A stretch of DNA of 7,011 nucleotides from SAR202 cluster bacterium. Its GTDB lineage: Bacteria > Chloroflexota > Dehalococcoidia > Lucifugimonadales > JASMAO01. The first letter of the stretch is position 1. The number at the start of each line of letters is the position of its first letter. The DNA is taken from the NCBI GenBank assembly GCA_030754315.1, contig JASMAO010000180.1:1-7011 (forward strand), in the 5' to 3' direction. The notes under the pieces are model-generated. The model ran no database searches and was not told the DNA's origin. It saw only the letters and a list, made by a program, of their open reading frames with translations. Positions 1-5,878 of the stretch are shown one piece after another. Both the position numbers and the translations under genes were made by a program.

Positions 1-400
1 ACTGATGGAGGTGGAACGATACTCTCACCTCATGCACTTGGTCTCAAACGTTACAGGAAAGCTGGACCAAAGGTACACGAACTACGATGCGATCAGAGCC
101 TGCTTTCCAGCAGGAACGTTATCTGGAGCACCGAAGATCCGTGCGATGGAGATAATATCTGAACTAGAACCAGACAAACGTGGCCCATACGGGGGCGCGG
201 TCGGGTATTTCGATCTACGAGGCAACATGGACACGGCTATCACGATCAGGACGTTGGTAGTCAAAGACGGGACAGCATACACACAGTCTGGTGCGGGTAT
301 CGTTTACGACAGTGTGCCAGCGAAGGAATATGAAGAGACTCTCCATAAGTCCGCCGCTGTACTGAAAGCTATAGAGCAGGCAGAGAAGGAATTAGGTTAA
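1..400 (+). CDS. trpE: Anthranilate synthase component I, C-terminal part (5' end outside window)
   Basis: This is the C-terminal end of the chorismate-binding subunit, which converts chorismate plus ammonia (delivered by TrpG) to anthranilate, the first step of tryptophan synthesis. The reading frame is already open at the left edge: the first full codon is at base 2 and the ATG at 5 is internal. About 132 residues are visible, so by usual family length some three quarters of the protein lies upstream. Visible family motifs are VERYSHLMHLVSNVTGKL, then FPAGTLSGAPKIRAMEII, GPYGGAVGYFDL, MDTAITIRT and QSGAGIVYDSVP followed by the EYEET helix. These are the conserved core of the chorismate-binding fold. 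PabB shares the fold, but the following trpG, trpD, trpC and trpF make TrpE the clear call. It ends in TAA, 184 bases before the preferred trpG start. The N-terminal feedback site for tryptophan cannot be judged here. Confidence 0.96.
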   Translation, partial: LMEVERYSHLMHLVSNVTGKLDQRYTNYDAIRACFPAGTLSGAPKIRAMEIISELEPDKRGPYGGAVGYFDLRGNMDTAITIRTLVVKDGTAYTQSGAGIVYDSVPAKEYEETLHKSAAVLKAIEQAEKELG

Positions 401-437
401 AAAAACAAATTTGGGACATTCCGCCAAGAAGGAGATA

Positions 438-476
438 TTGGGAGCCAGTCACCTAGATCGGAAATCTGGGTGGTGA
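438..476 (+). CDS. Possible 12-codon leader-type mini-ORF ending in a Trp codon
   Basis: A purine-rich AAGAAGGAGA (426-435), the best Shine-Dalgarno-like sequence in this spacer, is followed after about 3 bases by TTG at 438. From there the frame reads M-G-A-S-H-L-D-R-K-S-G-W and stops with TGA at 474. The only Trp codon (471-473) is directly before the stop, and the ORF sits inside the tryptophan operon. A longer version could start at the in-frame TTG at 411. Its 3' half lies inside a hairpin at 448-474. Against it: the SD spacing is short, the start is TTG, there is a single Trp codon rather than a tandem run, the position is between trpE and trpG rather than upstream of trpE, and an ORF this short is expected by chance. 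It is a hypothesis only. Confidence 0.2.
   Translation: MGASHLDRKSGW
448..474 (+). promoter_or_regulatory. Intercistronic hairpin between trpE and trpG
   Basis: Bases 448-458 can pair continuously with 464-474 around a five-base loop CGGAA. The 11 pairs include three G-U wobbles. No T-run follows, so it is not a simple intrinsic terminator. A competing pairing exists: GGG (468-470) with CCC (494-496) and GAC (475-477) with GTC (491-493). The hairpin overlaps the end of the possible mini-ORF. It could be an RNA-processing or regulatory element, or a chance pairing. Confidence 0.35.
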
Positions 477-570
477 CAAATACAGATACCGTCCCCTGAG
501 CACGACTTTTACTTGCCCTGAAAACCGGGGGAATCGATGAAACTATCCCAAATATTAGACTCCCCTCTTA

Positions 571-579
571 GGGAGGGAG
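571..579 (+). promoter_or_regulatory. Ribosome binding site deciding the trpG start
   Basis: The purine run GGGAGGGAG lies about 5 bases before ATG at 585 and supports that ATG over the in-frame ATG at 537. The site may be partly hidden: TCCC (561-564) can pair with GGGA (575-578), with a weaker inner pairing of the intervening bases. Confidence 0.65.
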
Positions 580-584
580 ACACC

Positions 585-1148
585 ATGATATTGCTACTAG
601 ATAACTACGATAGCTTCACATATAACCTTTACCAGTATTTGACTGAGTTGGGTGCCGAAGTGAACGTAAAACGCAATGATCAAACTACCTTGGATGAAAT
701 ACACACATTGAGGCCGGAGAAAATCGTCATCTCGCCTGGCCCTTGCACGCCGGAAAAGGCAGGCATTTCCAACGACGTCGTTCTTAACTTTGGCCCAACC
801 ACTCCAACATTGGGTGTTTGCTTGGGACATCAGTGCATCGGCTATGCATATGGTGGAACCGTCAATTACGCTGGAGAGGTCGTGCACGGAAAGACCTCCC
901 TTATCCACCACAACGACACGGGTGTATTGCGGGGCATTCCTAACCCCTTCAAAGCAATTAGATACCACTCACTCGCCGTTGTTAGTGATAACCTGCCTTC
1001 TCAATTGGAAGTGACCGCTTGGACCGACAACGGTATCATTATGGGAATGCGTCACAAAATCCACCCCGTAGAAGGAATCCAATTTCATCCCGAGTCAATC
1101 ATGACAGAGGTAGGTAAAGACATTCTTCAAAATTTTCTTAACGCTTGA
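585..1148 (+). CDS. trpG: Anthranilate synthase component II, glutamine amidotransferase
   Basis: This is the class I glutamine amidotransferase subunit that hydrolyses glutamine and passes ammonia to TrpE. The protein is 187 residues from the preferred ATG, a normal length for TrpG/PabA. It opens with the family signature MILLLDNYDSFTYNL. It then has the oxyanion-loop SPGPCTPEKAG (about 50-60), the nucleophile Cys79 in GVCLGHQ, the HGKTS segment (101-105), RYHSL (126-130), and the catalytic His168 and Glu170 in QFHPES. All triad residues are present, so it should be active. An upstream in-frame ATG at 537 would add 16 residues that do not match the family start, and the better SD precedes 585. 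Such proteins can also serve PabB in folate synthesis, and a dual role cannot be excluded. It lies between trpE and trpD in the operon. Confidence 0.95.
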   Translation: MILLLDNYDSFTYNLYQYLTELGAEVNVKRNDQTTLDEIHTLRPEKIVISPGPCTPEKAGISNDVVLNFGPTTPTLGVCLGHQCIGYAYGGTVNYAGEVVHGKTSLIHHNDTGVLRGIPNPFKAIRYHSLAVVSDNLPSQLEVTAWTDNGIIMGMRHKIHPVEGIQFHPESIMTEVGKDILQNFLNA

Positions 1149-1214
1149 ATATCTCGAGCAACCCCATGGAAGATTAACAAAGATACCTAGCCTTATCAGA
1201 TCAACACTGCGCAC

Positions 1215-1220
1215 AAGGAG
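1215..1220 (+). promoter_or_regulatory. Ribosome binding site deciding the trpD start
   Basis: AAGGAG is placed 6 bases before ATG at 1227. It directly abuts the in-frame TTG at 1221, so that TTG is too close to be used. The ATG is therefore the better start. Confidence 0.75.
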
Positions 1221-1226
1221 TTGACC

Positions 1227-2240
1227 ATGATTCAAGACGCGATTGAATCGATTGTCGATGGCCGCGACCTGTCACAACACGACGCTTCGCTAGCAATGGA
1301 TGAAATAATGAACGGCGATGCCACTCCAGCGCAGTTTGGCTCCTTCGTAACAGCATTAAGAATGAAGGGTGAAACCCCAGAGGAAATTGCTGGAATGGCA
1401 CTCGTAATGCGAGAGAAATCGCTACACGTCGACGTAAATGGTCGTGCAGTAGACACGTGTGGCACCGGAGGAGATGGATCGGGCACATTCAATATATCTA
1501 CAACTGCTGGGTTTGTCATCGCCGGCACTGGAATTGTGGTCGCCAAACACGGCAATAGAGCCATGTCAGGAACCTGCGGCAGCGCCGACGTACTTGAGGC
1601 ACTGGGTGTAAAAATCACTCTCGGACCAAACAACGTCAAGCGCTGTCTGGAAGAAGTCGGCTTCGGGTTCATGTTCGCCCAGGTATTTCATCCATCAATG
1701 AAATATGCGGCCGGACCGAGACGGGAGATAGGCATAAGAACAGCATTTAATATGCTCGGCCCACTAACTAACCCAGCCAACGTCGATTCTCAACTGATAG
1801 GGGTAGCCAACCCGGATCTCGCGGAGAAAATAATCAATGTCCTGGCAATACTTGGTAGCAGACACGCATTGGTCGTTCATGGTGCTGGAGGCATTGACGA
1901 GATCAGCCTCGAAGGGCCAACTAAAATCTGGGAACTCAAGAACGGACAGATTTCCTTAAACGAAATTGCACCAGTCGACATGGGACTTGACCCTATGCCT
2001 ACAAACAACTTGAAAGTAACGAGTGTTGCACAAAGCGTAGAGATAGTTCGTAACGTTCTCTCCGGCCAACGCGGAGCCGCCCGCGATGTGGTTCTGGCGA
2101 ACGCCGCGGGTGCACTGTTAGCCGCCGACAGGGTCACTACCATAGCGGAAGGGATTGAGGTAGCTGCGAAGTCTATAGATAGCGGCAACGCATCGGAGAA
2201 ACTCACTGCCCTAGTAAAGTTAACCTCAAAGCTAGAGTAA
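1227..2240 (+). CDS. trpD: Anthranilate phosphoribosyltransferase
   Basis: This enzyme transfers the phosphoribosyl group of PRPP to anthranilate, giving phosphoribosylanthranilate and pyrophosphate. It is 337 residues from ATG 1227, the usual length for a stand-alone TrpD with no TrpG fusion. The N-terminal helical domain (about 1-70) is followed by the PRPP/pyrophosphate loop DTCGTGGDGSGTFNIST (76-92, GTGGD at 79-83). KHGNR (107-111) comes next, then the GSADVLEALG segment (118-127), the anthranilate-side RREIGIRTAFNMLGPLTNP (165-183), and the metal-binding Asp224-Glu225 in HGAGGIDE. All key motifs are intact. It starts 78 bases after trpG and ends 61 bases before trpC, which fits one transcript in which each gene has its own ribosome binding site. 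Confidence 0.97.
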   Translation: MIQDAIESIVDGRDLSQHDASLAMDEIMNGDATPAQFGSFVTALRMKGETPEEIAGMALVMREKSLHVDVNGRAVDTCGTGGDGSGTFNISTTAGFVIAGTGIVVAKHGNRAMSGTCGSADVLEALGVKITLGPNNVKRCLEEVGFGFMFAQVFHPSMKYAAGPRREIGIRTAFNMLGPLTNPANVDSQLIGVANPDLAEKIINVLAILGSRHALVVHGAGGIDEISLEGPTKIWELKNGQISLNEIAPVDMGLDPMPTNNLKVTSVAQSVEIVRNVLSGQRGAARDVVLANAAGALLAADRVTTIAEGIEVAAKSIDSGNASEKLTALVKLTSKLE

Positions 2241-2301
2241 CGCAGCGGACCTCGCATTTGATTACCTGTAACAGTCGATTGAACCAGTTAAGAGGCTTTG
2301 A

Positions 2302-3099
2302 ATGGTAAACCGGAACCTCCCTGACATCCTAAAAGAGATAGTTTCTGTCAAAAAGCTTGAGGTAGAGCGTGCCAAAATCGACACGCCCATAGAACAGCTT
2401 GAAGAATTAATCTCACAAAAAACGCCCCCTCTCAATTTCGCAGGAGCCTTAATGGGAGATTCTGTCAGGATCATCGCCGAGTGCAAGAGGTCATCACCTA
2501 CAGCCGGACTCCTGAAATCCAACTACAATCCAGCGTCGATAGCAAAAAGTTATGCGTCAAATGGAGCTGCAGCGATATCCGTGCTTACCAACGTAGACCA
2601 CTTTCATGGAAGCCTCAAGGATCTGGAAAACGTTTCCGAAGCTATGAACCCTCACGATATTCCGGTGTTAAGGAAGGAATTCATATTCGATACTTACCAA
2701 GTCTACGAATCTAGAGCTCATGGCGCCGACGCTATCCTGCTGATTGTTGGCATCCTGTCTGCTCGTGATTTGGAGATATTAATCCAAGCAGCCAATCATC
2801 TATGGCTGCAGTGTCTTGTAGAAGTTCACAATGAAACAGAATTGAACCTAGCACTGAACACAGACGCCGAAATTATTGGCATCAACAACCGTGACCTCCA
2901 CACATTCAAGACAGACCTGTCTGTCACAGAGCGACTCTCTAAACATCTGCCGGCCAGCACAATCATAGTCAGCGAAAGTGGTATACGCACCAGAGGCGAC
3001 ATAGACCGAGTATCCCGTGCTGGTGCTCAAGCGGTCCTCGTTGGAGAGAGTCTAATCACGGCACCGGATCCTGGGAAAAAGCTTAGGGAATTACTTTGA
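2302..3099 (+). CDS. trpC: Indole-3-glycerol-phosphate synthase
   Basis: This is a TIM-barrel enzyme that cyclises and decarboxylates CdRP to indole-3-glycerol phosphate. It is 265 residues, typical of a monofunctional TrpC. Visible family segments in order are Glu60 and Lys62 in IIAECKRSSP, SVLTN (93-97), catalytic Lys125 in VLRKEFIFD, GADAILLIV (141-149), Glu174 in LVEVH, Asn195 in GINNRDL, Glu225 in VSESGIRT, and the phosphate-binding AVLVGESLI near the C-terminus. The residues I would expect for catalysis are all present. The start ATG follows AGAGG (2291-2295) at a spacing of 6. The stop TGA at 3097 is overlapped by the trpF start, implying coupled translation of two consecutive barrel enzymes whose reactions are also adjacent in the pathway. 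Confidence 0.97.
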   Translation: MVNRNLPDILKEIVSVKKLEVERAKIDTPIEQLEELISQKTPPLNFAGALMGDSVRIIAECKRSSPTAGLLKSNYNPASIAKSYASNGAAAISVLTNVDHFHGSLKDLENVSEAMNPHDIPVLRKEFIFDTYQVYESRAHGADAILLIVGILSARDLEILIQAANHLWLQCLVEVHNETELNLALNTDAEIIGINNRDLHTFKTDLSVTERLSKHLPASTIIVSESGIRTRGDIDRVSRAGAQAVLVGESLITAPDPGKKLRELL

Positions 3100-3767
3100 C
3101 CAAATTCAAGATTTGTGGGATCAAGGACGCGATGCACGCTCGGATAGCGGCTGAAGTAGGTGCCGATTTCATCGGTTTCGTGTTCGTCCCCGGCGTACGT
3201 AGACAGATTACCTTCGAACAAGCAAAATCCATACTCCTCGAATACCGATCGAGCTTCAGTGTAGATGGACCGAAGCTGGTTGGACTTTTCTTAAACCAGT
3301 CTGTGCAGCTTGTAAATCGAATCGTGGAAGAGTGTAGACTGGACATGGTCCAACTCTGCGGTAACGAGCCTCCAGAATACTGGAGCCAGATCATCGTGCC
3401 TATCGTCAAACAAATAAAAATTAGGGACGATAACCCTCTCGATCAATCTGTAGCTGAGACTGAGGCCCAGATCGTGAAGGTAGAGTCTGCCCACCAAATC
3501 CCTCTACTGGACAAGTACATCAATGATCACGTTGGCGGGGGTTCAGGTTTAGCTTTCGATTGGAATGTTGCAGCCGGCTTATCTCCAAGACACGATTTTC
3601 TACTGGCGGGTGGACTTAAACCAAACAACGTTCTACAAGCCATAGTCAGTGTAAATCCCTGGGCAGTCGATGTGTCTAGCGGGGTCGAAACTAGAGGGGT
3701 GAAGGATCCTAAAAAGATCAAAGATTTCGCGGACGCGGTTAGAGAAGCGGACTTGGCTATCAATTAA
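3096..3767 (+). CDS. trpF: Phosphoribosylanthranilate isomerase
   Basis: This enzyme catalyses the Amadori rearrangement of phosphoribosylanthranilate to CdRP, the substrate of the preceding TrpC. It is 223 residues, a normal monofunctional TrpF length. The start is TTG at 3096, overlapping the trpC stop as TTGA. AGGG (3085-3088) sits 7 bases upstream, and the choice is fixed by the conserved N-terminus KFKICGI. The general base Cys7 is in that motif, and the general acid Asp155 is in GLAFDW. The phosphate-binding loops LAGGLKPNN (170-178) and DVSSGVE (192-198) are present. The segment usually written QLHG reads QLCG (86-89) here. It is the last recognisable trp gene in the window, and no trpB or trpA follows. 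Confidence 0.96.
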   Translation: MTKFKICGIKDAMHARIAAEVGADFIGFVFVPGVRRQITFEQAKSILLEYRSSFSVDGPKLVGLFLNQSVQLVNRIVEECRLDMVQLCGNEPPEYWSQIIVPIVKQIKIRDDNPLDQSVAETEAQIVKVESAHQIPLLDKYINDHVGGGSGLAFDWNVAAGLSPRHDFLLAGGLKPNNVLQAIVSVNPWAVDVSSGVETRGVKDPKKIKDFADAVREADLAIN

Positions 3768-3771
3768 AAAC

Positions 3772-3801
3772 CCCACTCAAACTTGATGGGCATCACCTTT
3801 T
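3772..3801 (+). terminator. Weak candidate terminator after trpF
   Basis: CCCA-TCA (3772-3779, with C3776 bulged) can pair with TGA-TGGG (3784-3790) around the loop AACT, giving a seven-pair stem. A short TTTT (3798-3801) lies 7 bases past the stem rather than directly after it, and AAAAA precedes the stem. This is a poor match to a standard intrinsic terminator, but it sits where the trp operon would be expected to end. Confidence 0.25.
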
Positions 3802-3834
3802 CTGAAAGATTCCTGACGATAGTTTAGCGTCAAC

Positions 3835-3863
3835 TTGACATAGCCTTAACCACGCCATAGGCT
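3835..3863 (+). promoter_or_regulatory. Candidate sigma-70-type promoter for the VOC gene, with a small dyad
   Basis: A perfect -35 box TTGACA (3835-3840) is followed, after 17 bases, by TAGGCT (3858-3863), a weak -10 that keeps only the first two and last positions of TATAAT. The start codon at 3903 would leave a short leader of about 33 bases. Inside the element, AGCCT (3842-3846) and AGGCT (3859-3863) form an inverted repeat with a 12-base centre, which could be an operator. The arms are only five bases long, so chance is quite possible. Confidence 0.4.
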
Positions 3864-3902
3864 TTCCATTCTAAACAAGCAAATGCTGAAAGGGAATTCT
3901 TT

Positions 3903-4298
3903 ATGAATTACAAGTTCGATCACGTACATCTGAAATCTCCGGACCCCAAAAAGAGCGCTGACTGGTTTGTCAAGGCCTTCGATTTCACGGTCATCAGTGA
4001 TGCGTCGCGCCCTTGGGGAGACCGATTCATACGATGCGAAGCACCCAATGGTACGGTGGTCAATATATCGGGTGCACGGACCAATGAAAAAATGGGAGAC
4101 GGAGATGCCAGCGCACACTGGGGCTTGGAGCACATAGGCATCAGCGTGGATGACATGGAGCCAGAACTGGAACGCCTCTCGAAAATGGGAGCAAAGCTCA
4201 TGGAGGGCCCGGTCCAGGTACCCGGAGGTGGCCCGATTATCGCATTCATCGAAGGTCCCGACCGTGTCCGCATAGAGCTGCTCCAAATGCCATCCTGA
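3903..4298 (+). CDS. VOC (glyoxalase/bleomycin-resistance/dioxygenase fold) protein, substrate unknown
   Basis: This is a 131-residue protein of the vicinal oxygen chelate superfamily, probably cytosolic because no signal or membrane segment is seen. Two beta-alpha-beta-beta-beta modules are recognisable. The first opens FDHVHLKSPDPKKSADWF (5-22), the second opens LEHIGISVDDMEPELERL (75-92), and the C-terminus ends in GPDRVRIELLQ (118-128). Residues in the positions where this fold holds its divalent metal are His7 (or His9), Glu46, His77 and Glu125. A metal-dependent enzyme is therefore likely, rather than a metal-free binding protein. The family spans lactoylglutathione lyase, methylmalonyl-CoA epimerase, extradiol dioxygenases and resistance proteins, and nothing visible selects among them. 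AAAGGG (3889-3894) precedes the ATG. It has its own candidate promoter, and its neighbours (trpF and a HIT gene) give no clear functional link. Confidence 0.88.
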   Translation: MNYKFDHVHLKSPDPKKSADWFVKAFDFTVISDASRPWGDRFIRCEAPNGTVVNISGARTNEKMGDGDASAHWGLEHIGISVDDMEPELERLSKMGAKLMEGPVQVPGGGPIIAFIEGPDRVRIELLQMPS

Positions 4299-4342
4299 GT
4301 AGGGCAAATTAACCTAGTCATTCCAGGACGGGCTATTTCACT

Positions 4343-4350
4343 GGAGGTGA
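4343..4350 (+). promoter_or_regulatory. Strong ribosome binding site for the HIT gene
   Basis: GGAGGTGA is a perfect complement of the 16S rRNA 3' end and stands a few bases before GTG at 4354. It overlaps an ATG at 4350 that is in another frame. The spacing selects the GTG as start. Confidence 0.75.
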
Positions 4351-4353
4351 TGT

Positions 4354-4695
4354 GTGGTCGATGATTGCATCTTTTGTAAGATTCGCGACGGGAAGATTCC
4401 CAGCGAAAAGATTTACAGCAATGACTACTGCTTCGTGATCAGAGATATTGCCCCAAGAACGCCCACGCATGTACTGATCATTCCAAACGAACACGTTACG
4501 GCCTTATCCAAGTTAGATAAACAACATCACGAGATGCTCTGCGCCTTGTTCGAATCCGCTGAGAAAATAGCAAAACAAGAGGGTTTAAAGAATGGCCATA
4601 GGTTGGTGTTCAACCAGGGTGACGACGCAGGACAGCAAGTAGAGCACTTACATCTCCATCTTCTGGGCGGTCGCCGATTGAGTGGTATGGCTTAG
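4354..4695 (+). CDS. HIT-family (HinT-like) purine nucleoside phosphoramidase/hydrolase
   Basis: This is a small histidine-triad protein of 113 residues, the usual size for bacterial HinT. These homodimeric cytosolic enzymes hydrolyse AMP- or GMP-linked phosphoramidates and related nucleotides. The triad HLHLHLL is at 98-104, with His100 as the expected nucleophile. A zinc-type site is suggested by Cys5 and Cys8 (CIFC), His47 (NEHV) and His98, the pattern seen in the metal-containing branch of the family. Also conserved are the IRDIAPRTPTHVLIIP strand region (29-44), FNQGDDAGQQVEHLH (86-100) and the C-terminal GGRRLSG. The GTG start is fixed by the strong SD and by the MVDDCIFCKI N-terminus typical of the family. 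It lies 55 bases after the VOC gene and could share its transcript. The physiological substrate is unknown. Confidence 0.94.
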   Translation: MVDDCIFCKIRDGKIPSEKIYSNDYCFVIRDIAPRTPTHVLIIPNEHVTALSKLDKQHHEMLCALFESAEKIAKQEGLKNGHRLVFNQGDDAGQQVEHLHLHLLGGRRLSGMA

Positions 4696-5032
4696 TCAAC
4701 GGGCAAAATCAATTTATCCTACACAACTTCCAACTGTAATCCTTCAAGCAAAACTCCTACCCGAAATATCAAACACTAACTTCGTAACAAACCATCACGG
4801 CCATTGTTCGTTCGATGGCTTGAGTGGCCCGCATCGGTGACAACCTTGAATGCAAAACTAGTCTAATAAATTTAGCTGCGATGTTAAGTGGCCTGAGACC
4901 TATTAACCCATGGACACAGTCCCAAACACGACCGCTAGATAACTCCCATCGGGAAATACATGCATACGTGAACTCTAATAACAATCAATATACCCAAGGG
5001 CTACAACTTTCCAACCACTTGATCATCTAACA
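4696..5032 (+). other. 337-base stretch with no convincing gene
   Basis: No ORF here has both a ribosome binding site and a recognisable protein. A 68-codon frame from GTG 4824 to 5030 has neither and looks fortuitous. No tRNA T-arm motif was found on either strand. Weak dyads surround 4799-4829: GCCAT (4800-4804) with ATGGC (4815-4819), and alternatively GGCCA (4799-4803) with TGGCC (4825-4829). AGTGGCC recurs at about 4887-4893. It is AT-richer than the flanking genes and most likely holds the HIT gene's 3' end signals and the promoter of rsmI, although I cannot place a good -35/-10 pair. Confidence 0.5.
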
Positions 5033-5878
5033 ATGCCGACGCTTTACATAGTTGCGACACCAATCGGGAACCTGGAAGACATCACCCTTCGGGCACTTCG
5101 AATCCTAAGCGAAGTTGACCTGATAGCTGCCGAGGACACTCGTGTTACTCGAAAACTCCTGGAACGCCACAAACTTAAAACCCCTTTGGTAAGCTACCAT
5201 GCTCACAATTACCGCCGCCAGACTCCGAAGATACTAAAATCGCTGATTGAAAAGGACGTGGCATTAGTGTCAGATGCTGGCATGCCCGGCATAAGCGATC
5301 CAGGTGCCGAACTCGTAAATGCAGTCGCCAAGTCAAACATCATGATTGTACCCGTGCCCGGGCCATCTGCAGTAACCAGCGCTATTTCAGCGTCAGGACT
5401 TGAAGCAGGGCAATTCAGTTTCGTCGGGTTTTGGCCACGACGTTCGTCCGAACGAAAAAGGTTGCTAAGGATGCTTTCCACTGATCCAAAAGCCCTCGTT
5501 GCTTTCGAGACGCCACACAGGTTTACGAAATCCCTTTCCGACGTACTTGCTGTGCTTGGCGACAGACAGATAACTGTTTGCCGCGAGATGACAAAGATAC
5601 ACGAGGAAATATTCAGGGGCACTATCACAGATGCATTACTGCATTTCTCACGCCCAATCGGTGAATTCACGCTCGTCATCCACGGTGCTGACCCTGTAAT
5701 TGATGACATTCAAACACTGGAGAAGAATGCCATTAGCACCTTGGCACTTCTCAGATGCCAAGGTGCAAAAGCAAAAGACGCGGTTTCATCTGTAGTCAAG
5801 GAAAGTGGTCTGCCAAAGAGCCGCGTTTACAAGATGTGGCTGAATTTAGCTACAGTTTCAGATAACGTCGACCATTAA
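5033..5878 (+). CDS. rsmI: 16S rRNA (cytidine1402-2'-O)-methyltransferase
   Basis: RsmI uses S-adenosylmethionine to methylate the ribose of C1402 in the 16S rRNA decoding centre. The protein is 281 residues, a normal length. It opens with the family hallmark LYIVATPIGNLEDITLRAL (4-22). AEDTR (33-37), SYHAHN (54-59) and SDAGMPGISDPG (80-91) follow. PGPSAVTSAISASGL (109-123), GFWPRR (132-137), FETPHR (158-163) and REMTKIHEE (184-192) come next. The final 40 or so residues (GAKAKDAVSSVVKESGLPKSRVY, about 244-266) form the helix-turn-helix-like C-terminal tail found in many members. The tetrapyrrole-methylase fold is complete. No clear Shine-Dalgarno sequence precedes the ATG (the upstream bases read TTGATCATCTAACA), unlike its neighbours, but the conserved N-terminus fixes the start. 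It is followed by metG. Confidence 0.96.
   Translation: MPTLYIVATPIGNLEDITLRALRILSEVDLIAAEDTRVTRKLLERHKLKTPLVSYHAHNYRRQTPKILKSLIEKDVALVSDAGMPGISDPGAELVNAVAKSNIMIVPVPGPSAVTSAISASGLEAGQFSFVGFWPRRSSERKRLLRMLSTDPKALVAFETPHRFTKSLSDVLAVLGDRQITVCREMTKIHEEIFRGTITDALLHFSRPIGEFTLVIHGADPVIDDIQTLEKNAISTLALLRCQGAKAKDAVSSVVKESGLPKSRVYKMWLNLATVSDNVDH

Noticed and set aside
441..500. Resemblance to a T-box antiterminator (GGGUGGU followed by GUCCCC)
   Set aside because: The bulge lacks the conserved ACCGCG continuation, there is no room for a Stem I with a specifier loop between trpE and the motif, and no terminator follows.
569..579. NAG triplet repeats over the trpG ribosome site, as in TRAP regulation
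   Set aside because: Only three triplets (TAG, GAG, GAG) spaced by one base are present. TRAP sites need many more repeats with mostly two-base spacing, so this is just a G-rich Shine-Dalgarno.
597..968. Long minus-strand and alternative-frame ORFs inside trpG, trpD, trpC, trpF, the VOC gene and rsmI
   Set aside because: They are shadows of strongly supported genes with full family motifs, and none has a recognisable product or its own ribosome binding context.
1221..1226. TTG at 1221 as the trpD start
   Set aside because: It directly abuts AAGGAG, leaving no spacer. ATG at 1227 has ideal spacing.
4719..5015. Imperfect direct repeat CTACACAACTTCCAAC (4719-4734) and CTACAACTTTCCAAC (5001-5015)
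   Set aside because: Matching needs gaps in a short low-complexity sequence and marks no element boundary, so chance similarity is adequate.
4824..5030. 68-codon plus-strand ORF starting at GTG before rsmI
   Set aside because: It has no ribosome binding site, no recognisable motif and a low-complexity Asn/Gln/Ser-rich end, and it lies in an AT-richer intergenic stretch. It is probably fortuitous.
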